NCBI RefSeq assembly: GCF_019977395.1
Contig: NZ_AP024660.1
Span: 1,116,001-1,180,000 of the forward strand
DNA length: 64,000 nucleotides
Source: Arthrobacter sp. NicSoilC5
GTDB taxonomy: Bacteria; Actinomycetota; Actinomycetes; Actinomycetales; Micrococcaceae
Direction of reading: 5' to 3'
Part shown: piece after piece, positions 34,169-43,256 of the stretch
Numbering within the stretch: the stretch's first letter is position 1
Layout of the letters: each line of letters starts with the position of its first letter
The notes under the pieces: model-generated
Told to the model about the DNA's origin: nothing
Databases searched by the model: none
The model's input: only the letters and a program-made list of their open reading frames with translations
Translations under genes and position numbers: made by a program

Positions 34169-35404
34169 ATGACGCGCAAAGTAGTCATTACCGGTCTGGG
34201 TGCCACCACGCCCATCGGCGGCGATGTACCCACGATGTGGAACAACGCCCTTAAAGGGGTCTCCGGTGCCCGCACCCTCGAGGACGACTGGGTAGCCAAG
34301 TACGAGCTCCCCGTCCACTTCGCCGCCCGCTGCAGCACCCCGGCACTGGACGTGCTCAGCCGTGTTGAAGCAAAGCGGATGGACCCCTCCACCCAGTTCG
34401 GCGTCATCGCTGCCCGGGAAGCCTGGGCCGATTCCGGCATCACGGAAATCGACCAGGACCGGCTGGCAGTCGCCTTCGCCACCGGCATTGGTGGCGTCTG
34501 GACCCTCCTGGACGCCTGGGACACCCTGAAGGAAAAGGGCCCCCGCCGGGTCCTGCCCATGACCGTCCCCATGCTGATGCCCAACGGCGTTGCCGCAGCC
34601 GTCAGCCTGGACCTCGGCGCCCGCGCCGGCGCCCACACCCCCGTCTCCGCTTGCGCTTCCGGGACGGAGGCCATGCACCTGGGCCTGGAACTCATCCGCT
34701 CGGGCAAGGCAGACGTGGTGATGTGCGGTGGAGCAGAAGCCGCCATTCACCCCATGCCGCTGGCGGCCTTCGCCTCCATGCAGGCACTCTCCCGCCGGAA
34801 CGACGATCCGCAGCGCGCCTCCCGCCCGTACGACACCGCACGTGACGGCTTTGTCATGGGCGAAGGTGCCGGCGCCCTTGTCCTCGAAGCCGAGGAGCAC
34901 GCCCTGGCGCGCGGCGCCCGCATTTACGCCGAACTTGCCGGCACGTCCGTCACCGCCGACGCCTACCACATCACCGCACCGGACCCCGAAGGTCTGGGTG
35001 CCACCCGTGCACTCAAGGCTGCCATGTTTGATGGCCGCATCCAGGCTGAAGACGTGGTTCACGTCAACGCCCACGCAACCTCCACTCCTGTTGGTGACAA
35101 GCCGGAGTACACGGCCCTGCGTGCCGCCTTGGGCAACCACGTGGACAATGTGGCCGTTTCCGCCACCAAGTCGCAGATGGGCCACCTCCTGGGCGCGTCC
35201 GGCGCGGTGGAGGCTGTCCTCACCGTGCTGGCCGTCCATGAGCGCAAGGCACCGGTCACCATCAACCTTGAGAACCAGGATCCGGAGATCCCGCTCGACG
35301 TTGTCACCTCCGCCCGCGACCTGCCTGCCGGCAATATCGTGGCGCTGAGCAACTCGTTTGGGTTCGGCGGCCACAACGCCGTCGTGGCAATCCGCAGCGT
35401 CTAG
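34169..35404 (+). CDS. fabF: 3-Oxoacyl-ACP synthase II
   Basis: A 411-residue elongating condensing enzyme (KAS II). Catalytic Cys162 lies in VSACASGTEAMH, the two His residues in HVNAHATSTPVGD and KSQMGHLLGASGA, and FGFGGHNAVV closes the fold. It elongates acyl-ACP with malonyl-ACP. Last gene of the fab operon, terminated by a strong hairpin 30 bp on. An accD-type carboxylase gene, which follows in some actinobacteria, is absent here. Confidence 0.96.
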   Translation: MTRKVVITGLGATTPIGGDVPTMWNNALKGVSGARTLEDDWVAKYELPVHFAARCSTPALDVLSRVEAKRMDPSTQFGVIAAREAWADSGITEIDQDRLAVAFATGIGGVWTLLDAWDTLKEKGPRRVLPMTVPMLMPNGVAAAVSLDLGARAGAHTPVSACASGTEAMHLGLELIRSGKADVVMCGGAEAAIHPMPLAAFASMQALSRRNDDPQRASRPYDTARDGFVMGEGAGALVLEAEEHALARGARIYAELAGTSVTADAYHITAPDPEGLGATRALKAAMFDGRIQAEDVVHVNAHATSTPVGDKPEYTALRAALGNHVDNVAVSATKSQMGHLLGASGAVEAVLTVLAVHERKAPVTINLENQDPEIPLDVVTSARDLPAGNIVALSNSFGFGGHNAVVAIRSV

Positions 35405-35433
35405 GCATTGCCGGGGAAGCGCCCCGGAAACGC

Positions 35434-35471
35434 AAGGGAGGCCCCGCCAACTGGCGGGGCCTCCCTTTTTT
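35434..35471 (+). terminator. Terminator of the fab operon
   Basis: A 15-bp stem (35434-35448 with 35453-35467, AAGGGAGGCCCCGCC and complement), AACT loop and a run of six T ending at 35471. Confidence 0.9.
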
Positions 35472-35521
35472 GCTATGGAAGTGTTGCAGTACCCCAGGTC
35501 ACCGGGGACGGACGACGGCGG

Positions 35522-36025
35522 TCAGCCCACCTGGTGGAGCCAGCGCACCGGGGCGCCTTCGGCAGCGTGGCGGAACGGTTCGAGTTCCTCGTCCCAGGCT
35601 TCCCCGAGGGCCAGCGAGAGTTCGTGGTACACCGCAGCCGGGTCCCCGGCGCCGGACTCATAGGCGTAACGGATCCGGTCCTCGGACACCATGATGTTGC
35701 CGTGGACGTCCGTCACGGCATGGAAAATCCCCAGTTCGGGAGTGTGCGACCAGCGGCCGCCGTCCACGCCCTGGCTCGGCTCCTCCGTCACCTCATACCG
35801 AAGATGCGCCCAGCCACGGAGGCAGGACGCCAGTTTGGCTCCCGTGCCGGGGGTACCGGTCCAGGACAACTCGGCCCGGAACATGCCGGGCGCGGCAGGC
35901 TGCGGGGTCCACTCAAGGTCCGTCCGCTTGTCCACCACAGCGCCAACCGCCCACTCAACGTGGGGGCACAGCGCCGTAGGGGCCGAGTGAACGAACAGCA
36001 CACCGCGGGTCATTGCAACAGACAT
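35522..36025 (-). CDS. DUF3145 family protein
   Basis: A 167-residue protein of the DUF3145 family, restricted to actinobacteria and usually found next to the fab operon, as here. It shows TRGVLFVHSAPTALCPHVEW at the start, WAHLRYEVTEEPS in the middle and WDEELEPFRHAAEGAPVRWL at the end. ATG 36025 is preferred over 36037 because GGAGG lies five bases upstream. No enzyme motif is seen; a role connected to fatty acid metabolism is only a context-based guess. It is convergent with fabF and alone in its transcript. Confidence 0.88.
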   Translation of the reverse strand: MSVAMTRGVLFVHSAPTALCPHVEWAVGAVVDKRTDLEWTPQPAAPGMFRAELSWTGTPGTGAKLASCLRGWAHLRYEVTEEPSQGVDGGRWSHTPELGIFHAVTDVHGNIMVSEDRIRYAYESGAGDPAAVYHELSLALGEAWDEELEPFRHAAEGAPVRWLHQVG

Positions 36026-36266
36026 TCCATCCTCCATAGCTATAGGTACGTCTTCCCCAACGACCTCTGCCTGGATGGAACTGCCGTGCCCTGCTCTGCG
36101 GCGGTGGTTCCCTGCGCGTATTCAGATGTATCACATAAAGCTGAGTCCGGACTTGCCGCGCCGCACAAAGCTCAGGGAGCTTCAAGCGACACTTGAAAGT
36201 TGCCGGACGTGACTCTTATTGTGCCGTACCCCGCAGAATTACGCCAGTGCGATTAGCCACACCGGA

Positions 36267-37193
36267 TCAGGCCCTTGGATGCGCCTGCTGATAGCTCTTC
36301 CGAAGGCGGTCAACCGAGACGTGGGTGTAAATCTGGGTGGTCGCCAGGCTGCTGTGGCCCAGGATCTCCTGCACCGCGCGCAGGTCCGCGCCCCCATCAA
36401 GCAGATGCGTGGCGGCCGAGTGCCGCAGCGCGTGGGGCCCGGACGCCGAGGTGTCGCCCAGTGCCGCGAACAGCGTGTTGACCAGGGCACGGACCTGCCG
36501 TTGATCAATGCGGCCGCCGCGGGCTCCAAGAAAAAGGGCAGGCCCGCTGTTGCCTTTCGCCAGCGCCGGACGCCCCCGCCGAAGCCAGTCGTCGACCGCC
36601 ACGGCAGCGGGAACGCCGAAGGGAACTGTGCGTTCCTTGTTGCCCTTGCCGATCACGCGGAGCGTGCGCCGGTCAGGGTCAAGATCGTCGACATCGAGCC
36701 CGGCCAGTTCGCCCACCCGGATGCCCGTGGCGTACAGGAGTTCCACCAGGGCGCGGTTTCTGACAGCGAGTGGCTCACCGTCCGTGGCGGAGGCCTCCAG
36801 ACCATCCAGCAGGCGCGTGAGCTGCGGCGCCTGAAGCACCCCCGGCAGGGATCCTTCCCGTTTGGGTGCCTTCAGGCGAAGGGCGGGATCTGTGTCGATG
36901 AGCTCTTCCCGGAGTGCCCAAGCTGTAAAGACCCGCGCCGTGGCGGACCGGCGGGCAAGGGTCGCCCGCGAGGCGCCCGCAGAGCTTTGGCTTCCGAGCC
37001 ACCGGCGGAACGTTCCCAGTTCAAGGTCCTTCAGTTCTGCCACGCCTTCCGATGCCGCATGGACCAGGAGGCTGTGCAGGTCGCCCAGGTAGGCGCGCCT
37101 GGTGTGGCCTGACACCGCACGCTCCCCCGACAGGTAGCCGGCGAACGCGTCCAGTGCCTTGCCGAGTGCCCCGGGCAGTTCTTCATGTTCCAC
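36267..37193 (-). CDS. xerC: Tyrosine recombinase XerC
   Basis: A 308-residue site-specific recombinase resolving chromosome dimers at dif with XerD. The N-terminal core-binding domain begins ALDAFAGYLSGERAVSGHT, and the catalytic domain has Arg in YATGIRVGELAGLD, Lys in VIGKGNKERTVP, His-x-x-Arg in HALRHSAATH, and His plus nucleophile Tyr in LGHSSLATTQIYTHV. GTG 37193 gives a normal length; the frame is open up to 37307 into dprA but the extra residues are unlike the family. It is downstream of dprA on the same strand, a gene order conserved in actinobacteria, so it is a housekeeping gene rather than a mobile-element integrase. Confidence 0.93.
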   Translation of the reverse strand: MEHEELPGALGKALDAFAGYLSGERAVSGHTRRAYLGDLHSLLVHAASEGVAELKDLELGTFRRWLGSQSSAGASRATLARRSATARVFTAWALREELIDTDPALRLKAPKREGSLPGVLQAPQLTRLLDGLEASATDGEPLAVRNRALVELLYATGIRVGELAGLDVDDLDPDRRTLRVIGKGNKERTVPFGVPAAVAVDDWLRRGRPALAKGNSGPALFLGARGGRIDQRQVRALVNTLFAALGDTSASGPHALRHSAATHLLDGGADLRAVQEILGHSSLATTQIYTHVSVDRLRKSYQQAHPRA

Positions 37194-37239
37194 TCCTCTA
37201 CTTTCCCAGTTGCGGGCCCTGCACCGTGCGCGGACACGG

Positions 37240-38496
37240 CTATCCTTTGCCGCGTTTCCAGCCTCCCCGCTCCGACACGGCCAGGCCCAGCAGCCCCAGC
37301 CTGCCAAGTCCGGCCCGCACCGAGTCCTGTCCCAGGCCGGCCACGGCGGAGAGCTTTTCCACGGATGTGGTGGAGCGAAGCGGCAGTGCGTCCAGCAGGA
37401 TCAAGTCCTCCAGGGTCAGGCCGTCCTGGACTGCCGCTTCCGTAGTCCGTTGCCCTGGCAGGGCAGTTCCGCTGGGCGAGGCAAGTTCAGCCACCTCCGC
37501 CGCATCGGTGACGCAGACCGCCCCTCCGTCCCGCAGAAGACGGTGGCAGCCGGCGGAGTTGGCGCTGTGGACTGATCCGGGAACGGCACCAACCGCACGG
37601 CCCAGGGTCTCGGCGTGGTGGGCCGTATTAAGAGCTCCCGAACGCCAGCGGGCCTCGACCACCACCGTCACCGCGGAGAGGGCGGCAATCAGCCTGTTCC
37701 GCTGCAGGAACCGGTAGCGGGTGGGGGCCGATCCCGGTGGCACCTCGGCCAGGACGGCTCCCTGGTTGGCCACGGCGCGCAGCAGGTCCTCATTGCCGGA
37801 CGGATAGAACCTGTCCACTCCCCCGGCCATGACGGCGACCGTTGGTACCGCCGTGGAGCTGCCGGCGAGGGCTGCCCGGTGCGCATGGGCGTCGATGCCG
37901 TAGGCTCCTCCCGAAACGACCGTGAAGCCCCGCTGCGCCAGCGAGTAGGCCAGGTCGCCTGTGACCGCCGCTCCGTAGCTCGTGCTGTCCCGGGACCCCA
38001 CCAGGGCGATGGATTTATCCAGTGCGGGCAATGGCTGTTCCTCTCCCCGCCACCAGAGGCAGATGGGCTCCTGGATGCCCAGGTCTGCGACCTGGGCCGG
38101 CCATAGTTCGTCGCCCGGGATGATGATGCGGCCGCCCAGCCGGGCCATGGTGGCAAGGTCACGTTCGGGTGCGAGGTCAGGGATCCGTGGCTGCCACCGC
38201 TTCAACGCTGCGGCAAGGCCGGCCCAACTGCCGGCCGCCGCGGTGTCCGCCAGCAATGCGGTGATTTCCCGCTCAAGGCCAGGGCCGGCCGACACCTGTC
38301 CGGTAGCGATGAGCAGGGCGTCTGTTGCCCCCGCAGTCCGAACGAGGGCAAGGCCCGCCGCGTCCTGGGGTTCCATCAGCCGTGAGAGGGCGGCCCGGGC
38401 CAGCCGTTCCTTATCAATGCTTCGCGTCTTTTCCACGACCCGTTCCTTGTCCACCCGCAGTTCCTTTGGTTCGTTCCGTTCCTGGAGGCTTGTCAT
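37240..38496 (-). CDS. dprA: DNA processing protein DprA
   Basis: A 418-residue DprA/Smf protein that binds incoming single-stranded DNA and loads RecA during transformation. The Rossmann core shows SIALVGSRDSTSYGAAV, VSGGAYGIDAHAHRAAL, GGVDRFYPSGNEDLL and NRLIAALSAVTVVVEA. A C-terminal winged-helix segment (LDALPLRSTTSVEKLSAVAG) is present, as is a charged N-terminal extension of about 30 residues. Its ATG overlaps the yifB stop by 4 nt, so it is coupled to yifB. With yifB/comM and yraN it forms a conserved competence-associated set, though natural competence of this organism is unproven. Confidence 0.94.
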   Translation of the reverse strand: MTSLQERNEPKELRVDKERVVEKTRSIDKERLARAALSRLMEPQDAAGLALVRTAGATDALLIATGQVSAGPGLEREITALLADTAAAGSWAGLAAALKRWQPRIPDLAPERDLATMARLGGRIIIPGDELWPAQVADLGIQEPICLWWRGEEQPLPALDKSIALVGSRDSTSYGAAVTGDLAYSLAQRGFTVVSGGAYGIDAHAHRAALAGSSTAVPTVAVMAGGVDRFYPSGNEDLLRAVANQGAVLAEVPPGSAPTRYRFLQRNRLIAALSAVTVVVEARWRSGALNTAHHAETLGRAVGAVPGSVHSANSAGCHRLLRDGGAVCVTDAAEVAELASPSGTALPGQRTTEAAVQDGLTLEDLILLDALPLRSTTSVEKLSAVAGLGQDSVRAGLGRLGLLGLAVSERGGWKRGKG

Positions 38497-40037
38497 GCCG
38501 CGGCCGCCGTAGCCTGCCGCAGGCCCAGTGCCTGTCCGATGTCGTTGGTGTCCGGCGTATCCCGGCGACCCAGGTCCGCCAGGGTCCAGGCGAGCCGAAG
38601 GACGCGGTCGTACCCGCGGGCGGTCAGGATGCCGCGCTCAAGGGACTGGTCCAGGATCCGGGTTGCTGCCGGCGCGAGCCGCAGGTCACCGCGGAGGATT
38701 CGCCCCGGTACCTGGGAGTTCGTCTCAAGCCCGAAGCATCGCAGGCGATCCGCCTGCCGCGCACGGGCACCCCGCACCCGGTCCGCCACGGAAGCGGTGT
38801 CCTCCTCGGCCCCTGCCTGGCCGAAGTCAGCCAGGGAAACCCGCTCCACCTGGAGCTGGATGTCCACTCGGTCCAGCAGGGGCCCGGACATTCTGGCAAG
38901 GTAGCGGCGGCGCATCACGGGAGTGCAGGTGCAGTCCAGCCCTTTGCCGGAGGCCTTGCCGCACGGGCAGGGATTAGCTGCAAGCACCAGCTGGAACCGG
39001 GCCGGGTACGCCGCAGTCCCGGCGGATCGGTGAATCACCAGTTCCCCGCTCTCCAGGGGCTGCCGCAGCGCGTCCAGGACGCGCCGCTCGTATTCCGGCG
39101 CCTCGTCCAGGAAGAGCACGCCCCGGTGCGCACGGGATGCCGCTCCAGGCCTGGGCAGGCCCGACCCGCCGCCGATGATGGCTGCAGCGGTGGCGGAGTG
39201 GTGCGGGTTCTCGAAGGGCGGCCGGCGCAGGAGCTGCACGGTGGACGACGGGAGGCCGCACAGCGAATGGATGGCCGTGACCTCCATGGACTCATGGTCG
39301 CCAAGGTCGGGTAAAAGACCGGGCAGCCGCTCCGCCAGCATCGTCTTGCCGGCGCCCGGCGGCCCGGTGAGCAGCAGATGGTGGGCACCCGCGGCGGCCA
39401 CCTCCAGGGCTTTGCGGGCGTCGCCCTGGCCGGAGACATCTGCCATGTCGGGAGACGGGCCGGGAAGGGCGGGCCCGTCGCCGCCCCCATCCGCGTCATC
39501 GGGTTCGAAGTCCAGGGCAAGTTCCTGCGGATCTGCCCCGAAGTCGAGGGCGAGCCGGGCAAGCGTGCGGTATCCACGCACCACGGCACCCGGGACAAGG
39601 GAGGCCTCGGCGAGATTGGCCTGCGCCACCACGACTTCGGGATAGCCGGCCTGCACCGACGCCATGACGGCCGGCAGGATTCCGCGCACGGGGCGGAGCC
39701 TGCCATCGAGCCCCAGTTCCGCGATGAAGACACTGCGCCCCGTGGGCTTGATGTCGTTCGCGGCCCGGAGTACGGCCATGGTGACGGCAAGGTCGAAGCC
39801 GGAACCGCGCTTGGGAAGTGAGGCGGGAATGAGGTTGGCGGTGATCTTCCGGCGGCTGAGCGGGATCCCGGAGTTCTTGGCGGCTGAGCGGATGCGCTCC
39901 TTGGCCTCGTTGAGGGAGGCATCCGGCAATCCCAGGAGGACGAAAGCGGGCAGCGTCTGGCCGATGTCCGCTTCCACCTCAACCATGTAGCCATTGAGCC
40001 CTACGAGGGCGACGGAATAGGTCCGGCCCAGCGCCAT
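38493..40037 (-). CDS. comM: YifB/ComM family Mg-chelatase-like AAA+ ATPase
   Basis: A 514-residue hexameric helicase-like protein that helps branch migration when transformed DNA integrates. It has the N-terminal ChlI-like domain (LVGLNGYMVEVEADIG, LLGLPDASLNEAKERIR), Walker A in TGPPGAGKTMLAERLPG, Walker B in GVLFLDEAPEYERR, and a C-terminal Mg_chelatase_C domain with CPCG. ATG 40037 overlaps the yraN stop by one base (TGATG); an upstream extension to 40148 lies in yraN. Neighbours yraN, yifB and dprA are probably one transcript. The family is also found in bacteria not known to be competent. Confidence 0.92.
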   Translation of the reverse strand: MALGRTYSVALVGLNGYMVEVEADIGQTLPAFVLLGLPDASLNEAKERIRSAAKNSGIPLSRRKITANLIPASLPKRGSGFDLAVTMAVLRAANDIKPTGRSVFIAELGLDGRLRPVRGILPAVMASVQAGYPEVVVAQANLAEASLVPGAVVRGYRTLARLALDFGADPQELALDFEPDDADGGGDGPALPGPSPDMADVSGQGDARKALEVAAAGAHHLLLTGPPGAGKTMLAERLPGLLPDLGDHESMEVTAIHSLCGLPSSTVQLLRRPPFENPHHSATAAAIIGGGSGLPRPGAASRAHRGVLFLDEAPEYERRVLDALRQPLESGELVIHRSAGTAAYPARFQLVLAANPCPCGKASGKGLDCTCTPVMRRRYLARMSGPLLDRVDIQLQVERVSLADFGQAGAEEDTASVADRVRGARARQADRLRCFGLETNSQVPGRILRGDLRLAPAATRILDQSLERGILTARGYDRVLRLAWTLADLGRRDTPDTNDIGQALGLRQATAAAA

Positions 40038-40393
40038 CACCCCACCCCCTTGAGGTGTTCCACCAGGGGTTCCCCGCCGCCGTCGTCCAGCACCGCCACA
40101 ACGTCCACACGCCGCAGCGGCATCCGCAGCTCGCGGTCGCGGCACCACGCGGCGCCAAGCCGGTGCAGCCGCGCCAGTTTTTCCGGACCCACCGCCTCAA
40201 ACGGGTGGCCGTAATCCAGGGAGCGGCGGGTTTTGACTTCAGCGATGACCAGCGCGTCACCGTCCAGGGCAACGATGTCGATCTCGCCCCCGGCGCACCT
40301 CCAGTTGCGCTCCACCACCAGCATGCCCAGCGATTCAAGGTACCCCACGGCGAGGTCTTCGCCGTGCCTGCCCAACAGGTCTTTCGATTTCAT
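40037..40393 (-). CDS. YraN family nuclease-fold protein (UPF0102)
   Basis: A 118-residue protein with the restriction-endonuclease-like fold. LGRHGEDLAVGYLESLG, then WRCAGGEIDIVALDGD and VIAEVKTRRS, give the Glu, Asp and Glu-x-Lys of a PD-(D/E)xK site, so metal-dependent DNA cleavage is possible. Function in cells is not established; its constant link with dprA and yifB suggests DNA uptake or recombination. It is the first gene of that set, with its stop overlapping the yifB ATG. The ATG at 40393 is preceded by GGAGGTAGAA. Confidence 0.9.
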   Translation of the reverse strand: MKSKDLLGRHGEDLAVGYLESLGMLVVERNWRCAGGEIDIVALDGDALVIAEVKTRRSLDYGHPFEAVGPEKLARLHRLGAAWCRDRELRMPLRRVDVVAVLDDGGGEPLVEHLKGVG

Positions 40394-40441
40394 TTCTACC
40401 TCCGCAACCAGCCTGGCGGCGGAGGCAAGCGGAGAACAGAA

Positions 40442-40468
40442 GGCCCCTGTCCTATGTGGACAGGGGCC
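40442..40468 (-). terminator. Hairpin between DUF2469 gene and yraN
   Basis: A perfect 11-bp stem GGCCCCTGTCC with a 5-nt loop, 34 bp beyond the DUF2469 stop, with a weak T-rich tail on the minus strand. Likely terminator separating the rnhB-lepB group from the yraN group. Confidence 0.65.
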
Positions 40469-40501
40469 GGTGTGGAGGGAAAGTCGGGAATTCCGGGGTG
40501 T

Positions 40502-40828
40502 CTAGTTCCCCAGGTCCACGTCCTTGGGCAACGCCAGGTCCTCGTTGCGGGGCAGTTCCTCGACGTTGACGTCCTTGAACGTCAGGACCCTGACGCTCTT
40601 GACGAAGCGGGCTGAACGGTAGACGTCCCAGACCCAGGCGTCCTGCAGGGTCAGGTCGAAGTAGACCTCGCCGTCAGCGCTGCGGGCCTGGAGGTCAACG
40701 TGGTTGGCCAGGTAGAAGCGCCGCTCGGTCTCGACAACGTAGCTGAACAGACCGACCACGTCGCGGTATTCACGATAGAGCTGAAGCTCCATGTCGGTTT
40801 CATAGTTCTCAAGATCCTCAGCACTCAT
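40502..40828 (-). CDS. DUF2469 family protein
   Basis: A 108-residue acidic protein conserved in actinobacteria downstream of rnhB. It contains MSAEDLENYETDMELQLYRE, FSYVVETERRFYLAN, and a C-terminal DLTLQDAWVWDVYR segment. Function is unknown; the fixed position between rnhB and yraN suggests a housekeeping task. ATG 40828 is the natural start; the open frame further upstream to 41035 runs inside rnhB. A hairpin terminator follows the stop. Confidence 0.9.
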   Translation of the reverse strand: MSAEDLENYETDMELQLYREYRDVVGLFSYVVETERRFYLANHVDLQARSADGEVYFDLTLQDAWVWDVYRSARFVKSVRVLTFKDVNVEELPRNEDLALPKDVDLGN

Positions 40829-40877
40829 GCTTCCATCTTGCACCATGTCCGGCACGGCTGGCGCCGGGCGGCGGGAG

Positions 40878-41663
40878 TCAGTCTCCGTAGGGCCCGTCCC
40901 CGTCGGGGACCTCCGCGGCCTGCAGTTCCCCGCCGAGGAGCCGCCAGCTGACCCGGTGGTAGGGGGTGGGTCCCGCTGCGCGAAGCACGTTCCGATGGGC
41001 TGCCGTGGCATAACCCTTGTTGATGTCCCAGCCATAGTCCGGGTACTCGGTGTGCAGTTCGCGCATCATCCGGTCCCGCTCCACCTTGGCGATGACGCTT
41101 GCGGCGGCCACGCTGAGGCACTGCATGTCGGCCTTGACCTTGGTGTGGACCGGGGCCTCGCACGCGGCCTCCAGGACGGGCTGGTCGAACAGGGACAGCT
41201 GCTCCGCCGGGGAAAGCCAGTTGTGGCTTCCATCCAGCAGGACCGCTTCCGGGACAATGCCTGAACCGAGGATGCTCCCCCAGGCCCGGGTTCCGGCCAG
41301 CCGCAGGGCCGCGATGATGCCGAGCGAATCGATCTCGCCGGCGGTGGCGTGCCCCACCGCGGATGCGACGCTCCAGCGCCGCACCAGCGGATCCAGCCGT
41401 TCCCGTTCAGCCGGGCTCAGGAGTTTGCTGTCCCGCACGCCGGCAAGCGGTTTTTGGCGCTCCAGGTCCACGACGGCGATTCCCACGCTGACAGGGCCCG
41501 CGAGGGCACCGCGGCCAACCTCGTCAACGCCTGCCAGGAACCGTATCCCCTGTGCCTTGAAGGTTCGCTCGTGCCGCAGCGTCGGCGCCTTGGCTCCGCG
41601 GGGCGCGGGCTTGGTGGCGGGACGGGACGTGGCGGCCGGGGAGGCCTGTACTGCGGAAGACAT
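40878..41663 (-). CDS. rnhB: Ribonuclease HII
   Basis: A 261-residue endonuclease that nicks RNA in RNA-DNA hybrids and starts removal of misincorporated ribonucleotides. The acidic site is Asp-Glu in [14 protein letters not shown], Asp in AVLLDGSHN, and Asp in [20 protein letters not shown]. There is an N-terminal Ala/Pro/Lys-rich extension of some 40 residues. ATG 41663 is two bases after the lepB stop codon, so it is coupled to lepB; the open frame upstream to 41738 lies within lepB. Slightly longer than E. coli RNase HII because of the extension. Confidence 0.95.
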   Translation of the reverse strand: MSSAVQASPAATSRPATKPAPRGAKAPTLRHERTFKAQGIRFLAGVDEVGRGALAGPVSVGIAVVDLERQKPLAGVRDSKLLSPAERERLDPLVRRWSVASAVGHATAGEIDSLGIIAALRLAGTRAWGSILGSGIVPEAVLLDGSHNWLSPAEQLSLFDQPVLEAACEAPVHTKVKADMQCLSVAAASVIAKVERDRMMRELHTEYPDYGWDINKGYATAAHRNVLRAAGPTPYHRVSWRLLGGELQAAEVPDGDGPYGD

Positions 41664-41665
41664 GG

Positions 41666-42493
41666 TCAGCGGGCCGCCGGCACGTTCTTGAAAACGTCCG
41701 GGTAGTTGTCCAGCGTCTTGATCCTGTTCAGCGGCCACGCGATGATTGCGGCCTTGCCCTCGAGGTCCTTGAGGTCGACGAATCCGCCGTCGGTCTCCAT
41801 GTGCGCGCGGGAGTCCGCAGAGTGGTTCCGGTTATCACCCATCACCCACACCTTGCCCTCCGGGACGGTGACGTCAAAGTTGCGGACCTGCGGGACTTCG
41901 GCGGGATTGATGTAGGTCTCGTCGACGGAGGTCCCGTTAATGGTCAGTTTACCGCCCGCGTCACAGCAGACCACGTGGTCGCCCGGCAGTCCGATGACCC
42001 GCTTGACCAGGTGCTGCTCTGAATTGTCCGGCAGGAGGCCTACGAAGGTCAGGCCGTCCTGGACCCAGGTGAACGGGCCCTGTGCCTTGGCCGGGGCGGG
42101 ACCGAGCCAGCCCTTGGTGTCACGGAACACCACAACGTCCCCGCGGCTGAGGGCAAAGGGCTCGGGGACCAGGAGGTTGACGAAGATCCGGTCATCCACG
42201 TCCAGGGTGTTCACCATGGACTCGGAGGGGATGAAGAAGGCCCGGAACAGGAAGGTCTTGATGAGGAAGGACAACACCACCGCGATGACCACCACGGTGG
42301 CAATTTCCTTCAGCCATCCCAGCAAGGGATTGCCGGCGGACTTCCCGGCAGCTTTGGACCCCTGCCGGTCCCGCCGGTGGACGGGTTCTGACGCCTCCGG
42401 ACCCTCGGCGGGCGTGGAGGAAACTGGAACGGTCGGTACTTCTGAAGCGCCGTCGTGGCGGGGCTCAGGTTTCCGCGCGTGGTTCTCGGGCAT
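41666..42493 (-). CDS. lepB: Signal peptidase I (second of two adjacent copies)
   Basis: A 275-residue membrane serine protease that removes signal peptides from exported proteins. About 60 hydrophilic N-terminal residues precede one membrane helix ([20 protein letters not shown]). The nucleophile Ser lies in [12 protein letters not shown] and the Lys base in [13 protein letters not shown], with the late motif [15 protein letters not shown]. Its ATG directly follows the stop of the upstream lepB copy with no gap. Both copies keep catalytic residues. It has a longer cytoplasmic N-terminus than its neighbour, which may alter partner or substrate preference. Confidence 0.94.
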   Translation of the reverse strand: MPENHARKPEPRHDGASEVPTVPVSSTPAEGPEASEPVHRRDRQGSKAAGKSAGNPLLGWLKEIATVVVIAVVLSFLIKTFLFRAFFIPSESMVNTLDVDDRIFVNLLVPEPFALSRGDVVVFRDTKGWLGPAPAKAQGPFTWVQDGLTFVGLLPDNSEQHLVKRVIGLPGDHVVCCDAGGKLTINGTSVDETYINPAEVPQVRNFDVTVPEGKVWVMGDNRNHSADSRAHMETDGGFVDLKDLEGKAAIIAWPLNRIKTLDNYPDVFKNVPAAR

Positions 42494-43171
42494 TTACCGT
42501 CCGTTCTGTGTTGTCGGCCCCGGTGCGGGCGGCCGTGCTACTGGGGCAAATCTATCAAGCGGCCAGAGGATCTGGACCGGCCTGCCGATGACCCGGTCCA
42601 GCGGGACGAGTCCGCCGCCGGGGGCGCCGAGCAGGCTCCGTGAATCGGCGGACACCGAACGGTGGTCCCCCATCAGCCACAGCCTGCCTTCGGGAACCAC
42701 GGTGTTGAACTTCTGCGTACTTGGCGCATCTCCCGGGAAAATGTAGGGCTCATCCAGGGCAGCCCCGTTCACGGTGACCTTTCCGCCGGCGTCGCAGCAG
42801 ACCACCGTGTCACCGGGGAGGCCGATCACCCGCTTGACGTAGGTGGTGTCGCTGCCGGTCAGCCCGAGCCATTGCATGGCGGAGGCTGCGGCATCCACCA
42901 GCGGGCCCTTTCCGCTGTTCAGGGGCGCAAAGCTGCCACGCCCGTCGAAGACCACAACGTCCCCGTGCCGGATGGGGTCGGACTGGAAATCAGTGCGCGA
43001 AACCAGGATCCGGTCCCCGCCTTCCAGGAGCGGCTCCATGGACTCGGACGGAATGAAGTAGACATCCAGCCACAAAGACCTCACCAACCCGCTGATGGCG
43101 ACCGCAAGGAGCAGCGCCAGAAAAACAAAACGCCAGCCCATTTTGCGGGGCTGGCGTTTTGTCTGGTGCAT
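42494..43171 (-). CDS. lepB: Signal peptidase I (first of two adjacent copies)
   Basis: A 225-residue paralogue of the next gene. A short basic N-terminus leads into one membrane helix (FVFLALLLAVAISGLVRSL). Ser lies in VYFIPSESMEPLLEG, Lys in [14 protein letters not shown], and the last motif reads LMGDHRSVSADSRSLLG, with His where the partner has Asn. ATG 43171 gives MHQTKRQPRKM; the alternative ATG 43141 starts MGWRFVFLALL. The first ten codons coincide with a strong terminator-like hairpin (43125-43162), so the start site and expression are of special interest. Upstream gene is rplS. Confidence 0.9.
   Translation of the reverse strand: MHQTKRQPRKMGWRFVFLALLLAVAISGLVRSLWLDVYFIPSESMEPLLEGGDRILVSRTDFQSDPIRHGDVVVFDGRGSFAPLNSGKGPLVDAAASAMQWLGLTGSDTTYVKRVIGLPGDTVVCCDAGGKVTVNGAALDEPYIFPGDAPSTQKFNTVVPEGRLWLMGDHRSVSADSRSLLGAPGGGLVPLDRVIGRPVQILWPLDRFAPVARPPAPGPTTQNGR
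43125..43162 (-). terminator. Terminator-like hairpin over the lepB start, after rplS
   Basis: Perfect 15-bp arms (43125-43139 and 43148-43162, ACAAAACGCCAGCCC and complement) with an 8-nt loop. On the minus strand it is followed by TTTTGTTTTTC-like sequence, as in an intrinsic terminator for rplS, yet it overlaps the first codons of lepB. Confidence 0.75.
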
Positions 43172-43256
43172 GGTCCGTATCCTGGCGCTGGTGCATGTGC
43201 TCCGGCGCTTGCCGGGTACGGCCGCGCTCCTGCCTGGCGGTAAGTCCGGTAAGGAC

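Noticed and set aside
36267..37193. Tyrosine recombinase as sign of a prophage or integrative element
   Set aside because: Length, motifs and dprA neighbourhood are those of chromosomal XerC; no att-like repeats or phage genes adjoin.
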